A stretch of DNA of 20,700 nt from DATFXM01 sp035315885. GTDB taxonomy: Bacteria; Acidobacteriota; Blastocatellia; UBA7656. The notes below the pieces were generated by a model. The model was not told the origin of the DNA. It worked only from the letters and a program-made list of their open reading frames with translations, and made no database searches. The DNA lies in contig DATFXM010000044.1 of NCBI GenBank assembly GCA_035315885.1, positions 1 through 20,700 on the forward strand. Reading direction: 5' to 3'. Of this stretch, positions 7,269 to 14,962 are shown in pieces (the first letter of the stretch is position 1; each line of letters begins with the position of its first letter). The translations under genes and the position numbers were made by a program.

Positions 7269-8696
7269 ATGCAAGAGACGAATATGACTCGTCCGATCTC
7301 GAAGAGAGCGAGCTTCATCCTTCAACTGTTTCGAGTTTTTGTTTGTGGTTGTTTGTTGATGTCGGCGATGCTTCCCGCATGTGCGCGTCGCGCGGCCGCC
7401 CATCGCGTTGGTCAGGACTCACGGCCAAACATCCTGATCATAATGACCGATGATCAGAGCCACGACACGATGACCGATCAGTTCATGCCGTTTACGAAGT
7501 CGCTGATCGCCGACCAGGGAATCAATTTCAGGCGGGCCTACATATCAACGCCGATTTGTTGCCCGAGCCGCGCAAGTTTTCTTACGGGCAAATACGCGGC
7601 CAACACCGGCGTCCACGTCAACAAGGACCACCTGAAACAGACTACGCTTGTAAACCGGTTACACGATTCCGGCTACTACACCGGCATCACCGGCAAGTAC
7701 TTGAACTCCTGGCCGGCGGACGCTCGGCCCGAGTTTGATTACTGGGTCGGTTGGAAGCGCGACATTGTGAACCCGGAGATGAACCTCTTCGGCGTATTGC
7801 AAAACGTACCCGGGTACATGCCTTACATAATTCGCGATTATGCGATGGATTTTCTCGACAAGGTTCCAGCCGACAAGCCTTTCTTTTTGATGTTCACGCC
7901 GGTGACACCGCACAATCCGGCTACGCCCGCGCCTGGCGACGAGAATCTTTATTCCGATCTGGCGCCCTTTCGACCGCCGAACTTCAATCCGGCCCAGGTT
8001 CCGGGCAAGCCGAAGTGGTTGCAGGATCTCGCGCAGCTCACACCTGACGAAATACAAACCAACGACAAATCGCGTCTGGACCAGATGAGGTGCCTTCACT
8101 CGATCGATCAGATCGTGAAAGATCTGATCAACAAGCTGAGGGACCAGGGCAAGCTGGACAACACGCTGATCGTGTTCTATTCCGACAACGGATTGTTCTG
8201 GGCGGAGCACAGGCTGGGCGGCAAGAACCGGGTCTACGAGGAAGCCAGCCGGGTACCATTCGCGTTGAGATTTCCGCCTCTCGTTTCGACGCCACGATTG
8301 GAGACACGATTGATACAGGTGATCGATCTTGCGCCGACGATATACGACCTTGCGGGGATTTCGACTCCTCCGGATGTCGATGGAAGATCGCTGGTGCCGT
8401 TGATGCAGGGGACTACGAGTTGGCGCGATGCGATTCTATTGGAGGGCTGGCCGGGGTCGTTTGTTCACGATGACGACGAGCCTCGCGATCCCTCTCAACG
8501 GGTAGACACTCAGTCGACGCAGCACTACCGAGCGATACGAACAGAACAATACGTCTACGTTCGCACAAGCGGCGATCAACCCGAGCTGTACGACACGAAT
8601 GCCGATCCCTACGAGTTGAACAACCTCGTGGACAACGCGGATTTTGCAAGGGTGGTCAAGCAGTTGAAGCGTCGCCTCCGCAACAGCAATTTCTGA
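7269..8696 (+). CDS. exported arylsulfatase-family sulfatase
   Basis: This alkaline-phosphatase-fold sulfatase hydrolyses sulfate esters. At 475 residues, the family landmarks run in order: RPNILIIMTDDQ (52-63) with metal ligands Asp61/Asp62, then TPICCPSRASFLTGKY (94-109) carrying the C-x-P-S-R signature with Cys97 as the residue to become formylglycine. Next are TGKYLN (141-146, active-site Lys143), TPHNP (213-217) and YSDNG (304-308, metal Asp306/Asn307) with GGK (317-319). The CCPSR form resembles glucosamine-6-sulfatase-like and related enzymes, but the substrate cannot be fixed. The N-terminus has a hydrophobic signal segment (about 15-37) with a possible lipobox LPAC at 35-38. ATG 7269 follows GAGG; ATG 7284 is an alternative. 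The divergent FGE gene supplies the required maturation. Confidence 0.93.
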   Translation: MQETNMTRPISKRASFILQLFRVFVCGCLLMSAMLPACARRAAAHRVGQDSRPNILIIMTDDQSHDTMTDQFMPFTKSLIADQGINFRRAYISTPICCPSRASFLTGKYAANTGVHVNKDHLKQTTLVNRLHDSGYYTGITGKYLNSWPADARPEFDYWVGWKRDIVNPEMNLFGVLQNVPGYMPYIIRDYAMDFLDKVPADKPFFLMFTPVTPHNPATPAPGDENLYSDLAPFRPPNFNPAQVPGKPKWLQDLAQLTPDEIQTNDKSRLDQMRCLHSIDQIVKDLINKLRDQGKLDNTLIVFYSDNGLFWAEHRLGGKNRVYEEASRVPFALRFPPLVSTPRLETRLIQVIDLAPTIYDLAGISTPPDVDGRSLVPLMQGTTSWRDAILLEGWPGSFVHDDDEPRDPSQRVDTQSTQHYRAIRTEQYVYVRTSGDQPELYDTNADPYELNNLVDNADFARVVKQLKRRLRNSNF

Positions 8697-8730
8697 GGTG
8701 CTGTCCGCGTCATTAGCTGCCAACCGAGCT

Positions 8731-8824
8731 GGGTTTCACGCCAAGAGCGAAAAGCCGCAAGGGTTCTTGAATCGTTTCGCTCTTTGCTCTCGTTGCGAGT
8801 CTTTGCGCTCTTTGCGCGAAACCC
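8731..8824. repeat. palindromic repeat with CTCTTTGCG units
   Basis: GGGTTTC-A-CGCCAAGAGCG (starting 8731) pairs with CGCTCTTTGCG-C-GAAACCC (ending 8824), about 18 pairs with two mismatches. The right half is built of near-tandem units around CTCTTTGCG / GAGTCTTTGCG. I recall similar TTTGCG-type intergenic repeats from several environmental phyla. It could be a transcript end for the sulfatase, but no T-run follows. A degenerate single arm (CTCAAAGACGCCAAGGCTCAAAG type) recurs at 17961-17983. Confidence 0.65.
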
Positions 8825-8907
8825 GACTTACCTAATCGCGCTTAGGGGGTATAGCTCCCGACAGCGCCAGCAATCAATTTCAGACACCGCCCCGAATACC
8901 CGTTTCC

Positions 8908-8937
8908 TTGACAGCAAACTTTGGCGCTTGCTAGCGT
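8908..8937 (+). promoter_or_regulatory. proS: candidate proS promoter
   Basis: A perfect TTGACA (8908-8913) is followed after 18 bp by TAGCGT (8932-8937), a poor -10, about 80 bp before the proS start. It is offered as a candidate only. Confidence 0.25.
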
Positions 8938-9015
8938 CTTAGATTCTGTTTCACGCGGAAGCGCGTTCTGATTATTCGACGATAACTGAATGCGCTTCGG
9001 TCAGGAGAGTCAAAG

Positions 9016-10740
9016 GTGCGCTGGTCTAACTTGTTCGTTCCTACACTAAGAGAAGATCCGGCCGACGCCGAGGTCACGAGCCATCGACTGCTTGTGCGCG
9101 GGGGGTTCATCAGGCAACTCACGGCCGGTGTCTATTCGCTTCTGCCTTTGGCGCAGCGGGTTCGTCTCAAAATTGTCCAGATTATTCGCGAAGAGATGAA
9201 CGCAATCGGCGCGCAGGAATTCGTGCTCCCTGCGCTTCACCCGGCCGAGCTGTGGAAAGAGTCGGGCCGCTGGGTGGTGATGGGAGACCATATGTTCAGG
9301 CTTCGAGATCGAAAGAACTCTGAGATGTGCCTGGGCATGACTCACGAGGAGGTATTCACCAGCATCGCGCGCAACTCAATCAATTCTTATCGACAACTTC
9401 CGCAGGCCTGGTATCAGATTCAGACCAAGTTTCGCGACGAAGCACGGCCAAAATCGGGACTGCTGCGCGTTCGTGAATTCACTATGAAGGATGCGTATTC
9501 CTTCGACGTAGATTTTGAAGGGCTGGACAAGTCCTTTGACAATCAATATCGGGCCTACTGCAGGATTTTTGATCGATGCGGATTGAAGTACACTCCGGTC
9601 GAGGCCAGCTCGGGTGCGATGGGCGGCACCAAGTCTACGGAGTTCATGGTGCGAACCAGCGCCGGCGAAGATCTCATCGCAATCTGCCAGAAGTGCGGTT
9701 ACTCGGCTAACGTCGAAAAGGCCACGTCCAGGATCGAAAAGATCGACGACGGCAGTAGCCTGCCTTCACCTGAAGTCTTTCCAACGCCGGGCGTGCGTAC
9801 GATTGACGATTTGATCAACTTTCCCGGCGGCGCAAACGCAGACCGGCAAATAAAGACGCTTGTCTACGTTCTCGACGACAAACTGGCGCTGGTGTTGATG
9901 CGGGGCGATCACGAATTGAATGAGACAAAACTGGTCGACGCGAGTGGCGCTATAAATGTCAGACCGGCTCATCCGGAGGAAATTCGCGAAGCGTTGGGTG
10001 CCTCGGCCGGTTCGTTGGGCGCCGTGGGCGTGACCCGAACGACGCATCCGCGCGTCACTGTGGTGCTAGCCGACGAGGCTTTGAAGGGCCGTCACAACAT
10101 GACAACCGGCGCGAACAAGGACGACTTCCACCTGCGCGGCGTATCGGTTGATCGCGATATTGTCGTGGATAAGTGGGTGAGTCTCAGGTCGGTGAAGGCT
10201 GGAGAAGGCTGTCCTCAGTGCGAAGGTGTGCTTGACGTATTCAAGGCGGTGGAAATCGGCCACATCTTCAAGCTCGGACTGAAGTATTCAGAGAGTATGG
10301 GTGCTCGAGTATTGAACGATCAGGGCAAAGAGGTGCCGATCGTGATGGGGAGCTACGGGATCGGCGTCGAGCGCCTGCTGGTTTCTGCGGTGGAGCTGTA
10401 CGCGGACGACGCGGGAATTGTGTGGCCCATATCCATCGCACCGTTTCACGTCGTCGTCACACCGGTGAATACAAAGGACGACCAATTGGTGCAGGCGGCC
10501 GAGAGGCTGTATGAGGAGCTGCAGCGGGCGGGTGTGGAAGTGCTTCTGGATGATCGAGACGAAAGGGCCGGCGTAAAGTTCAATGACGCCGATCTGATCG
10601 GCATCCCTTTCCGGGTAACCGTGGGCAAGAAGATAAAAGAGAACAAGGTAGAAGTGATGACGCGCTCGTCTCGCGCGTCAGAAGATGTGGATCTTGACTC
10701 GGTGACTACGGTCATCCGAGGGCGAATAGATGAAGGGTGA
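9016..10740 (+). CDS. proS: prolyl-tRNA synthetase, bacterial type with editing domain
   Basis: This cytosolic class II synthetase charges tRNA-Pro. At 574 residues it matches the E. coli-type enzyme. The start is GTG 9016, supported by GGAGAG (9004-9009) and by the family N-terminus RWSNLFVPTLREDPADAE. Visible parts: RQLTAGVYSLLPLAQRV; class II motif 2 region FRDEARPKSGLLRVREFTMKDAYSFD split over residues about 137-162; the inserted editing domain with RGDHELNETK (about 296-305); a CPQC pair near 397-400; motif 3 MGSYGIGVERLL; and the C-terminal anticodon-binding domain from FHVVVTPVN to the end, with DDRDERAGVKFNDADLIGIP. It is complete with no key residue missing. It converges on ptsI; the gap is filled by a long inverted repeat that may end both transcripts. 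Confidence 0.97.
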   Translation: MRWSNLFVPTLREDPADAEVTSHRLLVRGGFIRQLTAGVYSLLPLAQRVRLKIVQIIREEMNAIGAQEFVLPALHPAELWKESGRWVVMGDHMFRLRDRKNSEMCLGMTHEEVFTSIARNSINSYRQLPQAWYQIQTKFRDEARPKSGLLRVREFTMKDAYSFDVDFEGLDKSFDNQYRAYCRIFDRCGLKYTPVEASSGAMGGTKSTEFMVRTSAGEDLIAICQKCGYSANVEKATSRIEKIDDGSSLPSPEVFPTPGVRTIDDLINFPGGANADRQIKTLVYVLDDKLALVLMRGDHELNETKLVDASGAINVRPAHPEEIREALGASAGSLGAVGVTRTTHPRVTVVLADEALKGRHNMTTGANKDDFHLRGVSVDRDIVVDKWVSLRSVKAGEGCPQCEGVLDVFKAVEIGHIFKLGLKYSESMGARVLNDQGKEVPIVMGSYGIGVERLLVSAVELYADDAGIVWPISIAPFHVVVTPVNTKDDQLVQAAERLYEELQRAGVEVLLDDRDERAGVKFNDADLIGIPFRVTVGKKIKENKVEVMTRSSRASEDVDLDSVTTVIRGRIDEG

Positions 10741-10760
10741 GGATATGAGGAGGATCAAGC

Positions 10761-10894
10761 GGGCGAAGCGGCGAAGGGCCGACGCGGAGAGGAGAGACGC
10801 GGAGATGAGGGACGTGTGTAGGTGTATTTGTCTGGTTCGCCCCTTCGCTTCTCCCCGCGTCTGTGCTCTCCGCGTCGCCCCTTCGCCTCTCCGC
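10761..10894. repeat. long inverted repeat with GACGCGGAG units between convergent genes
   Basis: The left arm (10761-10810), with GGCGAAGGGCCGACGCGGAG then AGGAGAGACGCGGAG, pairs with the right arm (10836-10894), CTCCCCGCGTCTGTGCTCTC then CGCGTCGCCCCTTCGCC. The stem has about 40 positions with roughly six mismatches and a ~25-nt loop. It ends 4 bp before the ptsI stop and begins about 20 bp after the proS stop. That position suits a bidirectional terminator or mRNA 3' guard, though the arms also contain internal short tandem units, as mobile or slipped repeats do. Confidence 0.75.
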
Positions 10895-10897
10895 CAT

Positions 10898-12703
10898 CTA
10901 TCCCATCGCAGGGGCCGAGAAAAATCTTGGAGCTTGACGCGGGAGCTCGCGCTTAAGCAGGTCTTCTACTTCCGTCGCAGTCCCAAGTTTCAGCGCGTCC
11001 TTCATCAATGACGCAACTGCCTTGCACTCGATCGATCGCACCGCGCGCTTCACCAGAGGAATCGAAGGCGGCGCAAGACTCAGAGTCCTTATCCCAAGCC
11101 CAATGAGCACGATCGCTTGTATGGGATCTGCCGCCATCTCCCCGCACAACTCAATCGGCACTCGGGCTTCTCGAGCCGCGCGGCTCAGCCAATTGATCGT
11201 TCGTAACACCGCCGGATGAAGCGGCTGATACAGATGCGCCACGTTGCCGTTTGCGCGGTCCACCGCCAACAGATATTGGATCAGGTCGTTCGTGCCGATG
11301 CTCAGGAAATCGGATTCGCGCGCGAACAGATCAACCATCAACGCCGCCGCGGGAACTTCGATCATCACTCCCATCGGAAGTGATCCGTTGTGTTCTACCC
11401 CAGCTTCGGTCAATTCGCTCTTAACCTCGGCGATTATTTTTTTGACTTCGCGCAGCTCGTTTATCGTGCTGATCAACGGAAACACAACTCGCAACCGGCC
11501 TGCGGCGTTGGCTCGCAGGATCGCGCGAAGTTGCGTTTTAAAAATGTTTTCTGAGATCAGCGACAGTCGTATAGCTCTGAGTCCGAGCGCCGGGTTCTGC
11601 TCCGCCTCGAATCCCGGCAGCGAGAGCTTGTCTCCACCAAGGTCGAACACTCTGATATTGGCCCCATCCTCGCCGCTTGCTTCGGCCAGGCTGCGATAAA
11701 GCTCGTACTGCTCCTGCTCGCTCGGCAAGTCGGGGAGACGGTTCAGAAACATAAACTCCGACCGATAGAGGCCGATGCCCCGCGCTCCGAATCGCCTGAG
11801 AGACGCTATTTCACCCGGCAACTCGACGTTCGCTCGAAGCGTGATTTGCACGCCGTCGAGCGTCGTCGACTCCTCGGCCGCTGCTCCCGGCGAACCCGTC
11901 ACGCGAGTCTTGTGCGTGCGCTTTTCCTCTTCCTCGCGTCTCTTCAGATAAAGGCGGACGACGGCCTTGCTCGGCCGAAGAATGACTTCGCCGCTGCTGC
12001 CGTCTATCAATATCTGGTTTCCCGTGCGAGCGCGGCGCGTAAGGTCGGTGACGCCGACCACCGCCGGGATTCCGAGCGCGCGCGCGATGATCGCCGAGTG
12101 TGATGTGAGTCCGCCGCTTGTGGTCGCGAATCCCAGCACGTGCTTGAAGTCAAGCTCGGCCACCGTCGACGGCCAGATGTTCTTCGCCACGATCACAACA
12201 TCCTGGTCCAGCTTGGAAAGATTGAACTGGTCGTGGCCCGACAGAATCGTCAAGAGCCTTGTGGCGATATCTTCGAGGTCTGAGGTTCTCTCACGAAGAT
12301 ACGCATCCTCGACTTGTTTGTAGATGCTGATGGCCCGATCCATCACCGACCGCACCGCCCACTCGGCGTTCACGCGCCTCGAGGTGATTTCATGCTCGAT
12401 TTCAGCCAGAAGACGCTTGTCTTCCAGCATGAGCAAATGCGCGTCAAGGATGTACGAATGCTCGTACCCGAGTTCCTCGTCCAATCGAACCTTGATGTTT
12501 TTGAGTTGAGACCGAGCCTCGTCGAGTGCGTCGTTCAAGCGCCTGACCTCACGCCGAACCTGCGCGCTCGAGACGTCGATGTAGTAGAACTGGTGACGGC
12601 CCCGCTCATCCAGACGCAAGACAGTAGCGAGCGCGATGCCGGGTGATGCGGCGATGCCCTGCAGCTTCAGATCACGGCTGGCGGAGTTGTTAGAAGACGC
12701 CAT
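10898..12703 (-). CDS. ptsI: phosphoenolpyruvate-protein phosphotransferase (PTS enzyme I)
   Basis: Enzyme I takes phosphate from PEP onto a histidine and passes it to HPr in the cytosol. From ATG 12703 (good GGAGAGG upstream) it has 601 residues: N-terminal helical HPr-binding domain, the phosphohistidine loop GGLTSHSAIIARALGIPAVV with His202 (198-217), then the PEP-binding barrel with GLYRSEFMFLNR (311-322), IRVFDLGGDK (350-359), LSIGTNDLIQYLLAVDR (467-483) and IELCGEMA with active-site Cys520. No GAF domain precedes it, so it is the sugar-type EI rather than the nitrogen-PTS PtsP type. A longer frame opens at 12760, inside ptsH, but 12703 has the ribosome site. It overlaps the ptsH stop by 14 bp, implying translational coupling. 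No EII gene is nearby. Confidence 0.95.
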   Translation of the reverse strand: MASSNNSASRDLKLQGIAASPGIALATVLRLDERGRHQFYYIDVSSAQVRREVRRLNDALDEARSQLKNIKVRLDEELGYEHSYILDAHLLMLEDKRLLAEIEHEITSRRVNAEWAVRSVMDRAISIYKQVEDAYLRERTSDLEDIATRLLTILSGHDQFNLSKLDQDVVIVAKNIWPSTVAELDFKHVLGFATTSGGLTSHSAIIARALGIPAVVGVTDLTRRARTGNQILIDGSSGEVILRPSKAVVRLYLKRREEEEKRTHKTRVTGSPGAAAEESTTLDGVQITLRANVELPGEIASLRRFGARGIGLYRSEFMFLNRLPDLPSEQEQYELYRSLAEASGEDGANIRVFDLGGDKLSLPGFEAEQNPALGLRAIRLSLISENIFKTQLRAILRANAAGRLRVVFPLISTINELREVKKIIAEVKSELTEAGVEHNGSLPMGVMIEVPAAALMVDLFARESDFLSIGTNDLIQYLLAVDRANGNVAHLYQPLHPAVLRTINWLSRAAREARVPIELCGEMAADPIQAIVLIGLGIRTLSLAPPSIPLVKRAVRSIECKAVASLMKDALKLGTATEVEDLLKRELPRQAPRFFSAPAMG

Positions 12704-12980
12704 CCGAAATTTCCTCTCCAAAGCCCTGTTCGACCAATTCCACCAGTTCTGTCGCAGCACGCATCTCGTCCTCGCCGTCTGCTCGAATTGTCAGACGTGT
12801 TCCGCGTGCCGCCGCGAGCAATAAAACGCTGAGGATCGACTTTCCGTCAGCTTGTACGCCGGTGTCTTCCCTGACCAGATGAACTGTGCTTGTGTATTGA
12901 GCCGCGCGTCGTACAAGACGCGCGGCTGCGCGAGCGTGAAGTCCCAGACGGTTGGTTATCGTGACGGTTCGTTCGATCAT
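12690..12980 (-). CDS. ptsH: phosphocarrier protein HPr
   Basis: This is a small cytosolic phosphocarrier of 96 residues. The active-site loop NRLGLHARAAARLV places the phosphoacceptor histidine at position 15, as in canonical HPr. The regulatory region reads QADGKSILSVLLLAAARGT, with Ser48 in the place of the serine phosphorylated by HPr kinase in other bacteria (Ser46). Both sites being present suggests that HPr here is an enzyme I partner and perhaps a target of HPr kinase encoded elsewhere. The C-terminus is a few residues longer than usual. ptsI follows with a 14-bp overlap. The ribosome site before ATG 12980 is not strong. Confidence 0.95.
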   Translation of the reverse strand: MIERTVTITNRLGLHARAAARLVRRAAQYTSTVHLVREDTGVQADGKSILSVLLLAAARGTRLTIRADGEDEMRAATELVELVEQGFGEEISDGVF

Positions 12981-13047
12981 CCGCGGGGTGACTCTAGCAT
13001 ACGACAGTGGCGTTCGTAGACACCAAACCTCGAATTCCGAACTCGAT

Positions 13048-13806
13048 CTAGCGTCTTAGTGTCTGCACCAGCGCATTCTTTTTTTCGGTTGCTTCGGCTC
13101 CAAACCAGCTATCCATGAAAATCTCCACCCACTCGCGATCGCTCGGCGCATTTTGGAACAAGGTCTCGTGGAACCGATGCTTGACTTGGGCAAACGCAAT
13201 GGGAGGCTTTGCGCCCAGCTCGGCGGCCCGCTCGATTGCACGCGACCTCACCGCCTCCGGCTTTACCACTTCGACAGCCAGCCCGGCCTGCAAGCAGTCG
13301 GCTGGCGTGAATGTCTTTCCGCGAACGACCATTTGCCATCCATTGTGTGAGCCGCTCGCCCGTGCGGCCATCAGGATAAACCCTGGAGGCACCACCATTC
13401 CGAGATTGATTTCATTGAGCGCGAATCCGAAATCGCCTTCGGCCATGACGCGCTCGTCGCATGCGAGGGCGAGCACCGCGCCTCCGGCATAAGCGTGACC
13501 GCTGATCGCCCCTACCACCGGCTTACGCAGGTGATAGATGAGTTCGGTCAGCTCTATGAAGCGACCGAAAAACCTGGTCATGTTCGGGCGGTCATATTGA
13601 AAGACCTCGGTTGCGTCAAAACCCGGAGAAAAGAATTTGGGCCGGTCGCTTGCGAGCACGATCGCGGAGACTCGCTCGTCCATCTCCGCGTCGCCTATCG
13701 TTTGCAATAGTTCCTCCACCATAGCTTCGTTGATGGGATTCGCTTTTCCGCGCGCGAGTGAAATTATCAGAACACGATCTTCTTTTTCTATCTTGATGAA
13801 TTCCAT
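13048..13806 (-). CDS. crotonase-fold enoyl-CoA isomerase/hydratase
   Basis: This 252-residue member of the crotonase superfamily acts on enoyl-CoA thioesters. Oxyanion-hole segments are visible: FFSPGFDATEV (58-68) and GHAYAGGAVLALACDERVMA (103-122). FALNEINLGMVVPP keeps one catalytic glutamate (Glu132), but where classical hydratases carry the second glutamate this protein has SHNGWQMVVRG, with Gln158. The LNE...LG..VPP pattern looks more like mitochondrial delta3,delta2-enoyl-CoA isomerase (ECI1/DCI) than hydratase, so isomerase is my preferred reading. ATG 13806 has CAGGAGCT upstream. It lies 62 bp downstream of the ABC permease on the same strand; a functional link is not evident. Confidence 0.85.
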   Translation of the reverse strand: MEFIKIEKEDRVLIISLARGKANPINEAMVEELLQTIGDAEMDERVSAIVLASDRPKFFSPGFDATEVFQYDRPNMTRFFGRFIELTELIYHLRKPVVGAISGHAYAGGAVLALACDERVMAEGDFGFALNEINLGMVVPPGFILMAARASGSHNGWQMVVRGKTFTPADCLQAGLAVEVVKPEAVRSRAIERAAELGAKPPIAFAQVKHRFHETLFQNAPSDREWVEIFMDSWFGAEATEKKNALVQTLRR

Positions 13807-13868
13807 GGCTTAGCTCCTGAATCGCATGTTAGGGCGACGGTGCGGGCACGGTCGTTTTTCAACAGTGT

Positions 13869-14951
13869 CTACTGAAGTGTCCTGGGATCGGCCGCGTCGC
13901 GCAAGCCGTCTCCAAGGAAGTTCCAGGCGATCACTGCGACAAAAATAAAGAAACCGGGAGTCAGAACCCAGGGAAAGTCGGTCAACACTCGAAACTGCTG
14001 AGCGGCCGAAAGCATGTTACCCCAGCTCGCTTCGGGTGGTTGAATTCCCACTCCCAGAAAAGAAAGCGCCACCTCTCCGAGAATGTAGAACGGGACTGAC
14101 AACGTCGCGGTGACGATTACGAACGACAGCGTGTTGGGGAGGATGTGCCGGAGGATGATCCGCGAGTTTGAAAAACCAAGGGCGCGCGCCGCAACTACGT
14201 AATCCTGCTCTTTGATCGACAACACCATGCCGCGTATTACTCGGGCTTCGGTGGCCCAGCCGACCAGCGCAAGAATCACGACAATAATGAAATAGATTTG
14301 TATCGAGCTCAGACCTTCTCCAAAAAGCTGGCGCAGGATGAGGATGAAGTACAGGCTGGGAAGGGCTAGCAGCACCTCGACAACACGCATAAGTGTGAAA
14401 TCGGTGGGACCGCCGAAGTAACCGGCTATGCCGCCGACTACCATGCCGATGACAGTCGAGATCAATATGCCGACGATTCCGATCGTCAGCGAAACCTGAG
14501 ATCCGTACAGGATCCGCGAAAATATATCCTGTCCGAGTGAGTCGGATCCAAACAGAAAGAACCGCCCCGGTTTGTCGACGCCAAACAGGTGAATGTTCGA
14601 TTTGATGAGTCCCACAAAACGATATTCGTCGCCGCGAACAAAGAAACGGATCGGGTGCTTGGCGGATCTGTCTCCTGCGTATTCGGCTCGTTGTGGATTG
14701 ACGACGGTGGTGCTGTAGATGAAAGGTCGAGAAAAGCGGCCGTTCTCATCGCGAATGTGCACGTGGCCGATCATCGGGTAATGAAAGGGAAGTGCGTGGT
14801 CCGCGTCATCGTAGCTATAAGGCGCAAGAAAGCCTGCAAGAAGCGCGGCAGCATAGAGAACGACAAGCGTATACAGGGCCGCCATCGCGGCTCGGTTTCG
14901 TTTGAGCTTGAGAAGTATGCGACGCGACGGAGATGCGTGAGGGGACGTCAT
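13869..14951 (-). CDS. ABC transporter permease, OppC/DppC/YejE type
   Basis: This inner-membrane permease subunit of an oligopeptide-type importer has 360 residues. One N-terminal membrane helix (about 22-44) is followed by a ~100-residue extracytoplasmic loop. The permease core then starts at FGSDSLGQDIFSRILYGSQVS, with about five helices and the ATPase-contact EAA loop ARALGFSNSRIILRHILPN. SFLGVGIQPPEASWGNML is the usual C-terminal family signature. The long loop after helix 1 resembles YejE more than a plain OppC. It starts 11 bp after the partner permease stop, so translation is probably coupled. No ATPase gene follows; the next gene is the crotonase. Confidence 0.92.
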   Translation of the reverse strand: MTSPHASPSRRILLKLKRNRAAMAALYTLVVLYAAALLAGFLAPYSYDDADHALPFHYPMIGHVHIRDENGRFSRPFIYSTTVVNPQRAEYAGDRSAKHPIRFFVRGDEYRFVGLIKSNIHLFGVDKPGRFFLFGSDSLGQDIFSRILYGSQVSLTIGIVGILISTVIGMVVGGIAGYFGGPTDFTLMRVVEVLLALPSLYFILILRQLFGEGLSSIQIYFIIVVILALVGWATEARVIRGMVLSIKEQDYVVAARALGFSNSRIILRHILPNTLSFVIVTATLSVPFYILGEVALSFLGVGIQPPEASWGNMLSAAQQFRVLTDFPWVLTPGFFIFVAVIAWNFLGDGLRDAADPRTLQ

Positions 14952-14962
14952 TCAAGCTTATC

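Larger units (their letters stand above)
8697..9015. other. gap between sulfatase and proS
   Basis: These 319 bases hold no credible gene. They contain the palindromic repeat at 8731-8824 and, to its right, about 190 bases of proS leader with a candidate promoter at 8908-8937. I looked for a T-box leader (T-box sequence plus terminator), which could occur ahead of an aminoacyl-tRNA synthetase, and saw none. Confidence 0.7.

Noticed and set aside
7107..7403. 98-codon minus-strand frame in the FGE/sulfatase gap
   Set aside because: It overlaps the sulfatase N-terminus antisense and shows no protein-like pattern.
8846..8858. GGGGGTATAGCTC, like the first bases of a tRNA
   Set aside because: The following bases do not form D, anticodon or T arms; chance match.
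8697..9015. T-box leader ahead of proS
   Set aside because: No T-box core sequence or terminator/antiterminator pair was found by eye.
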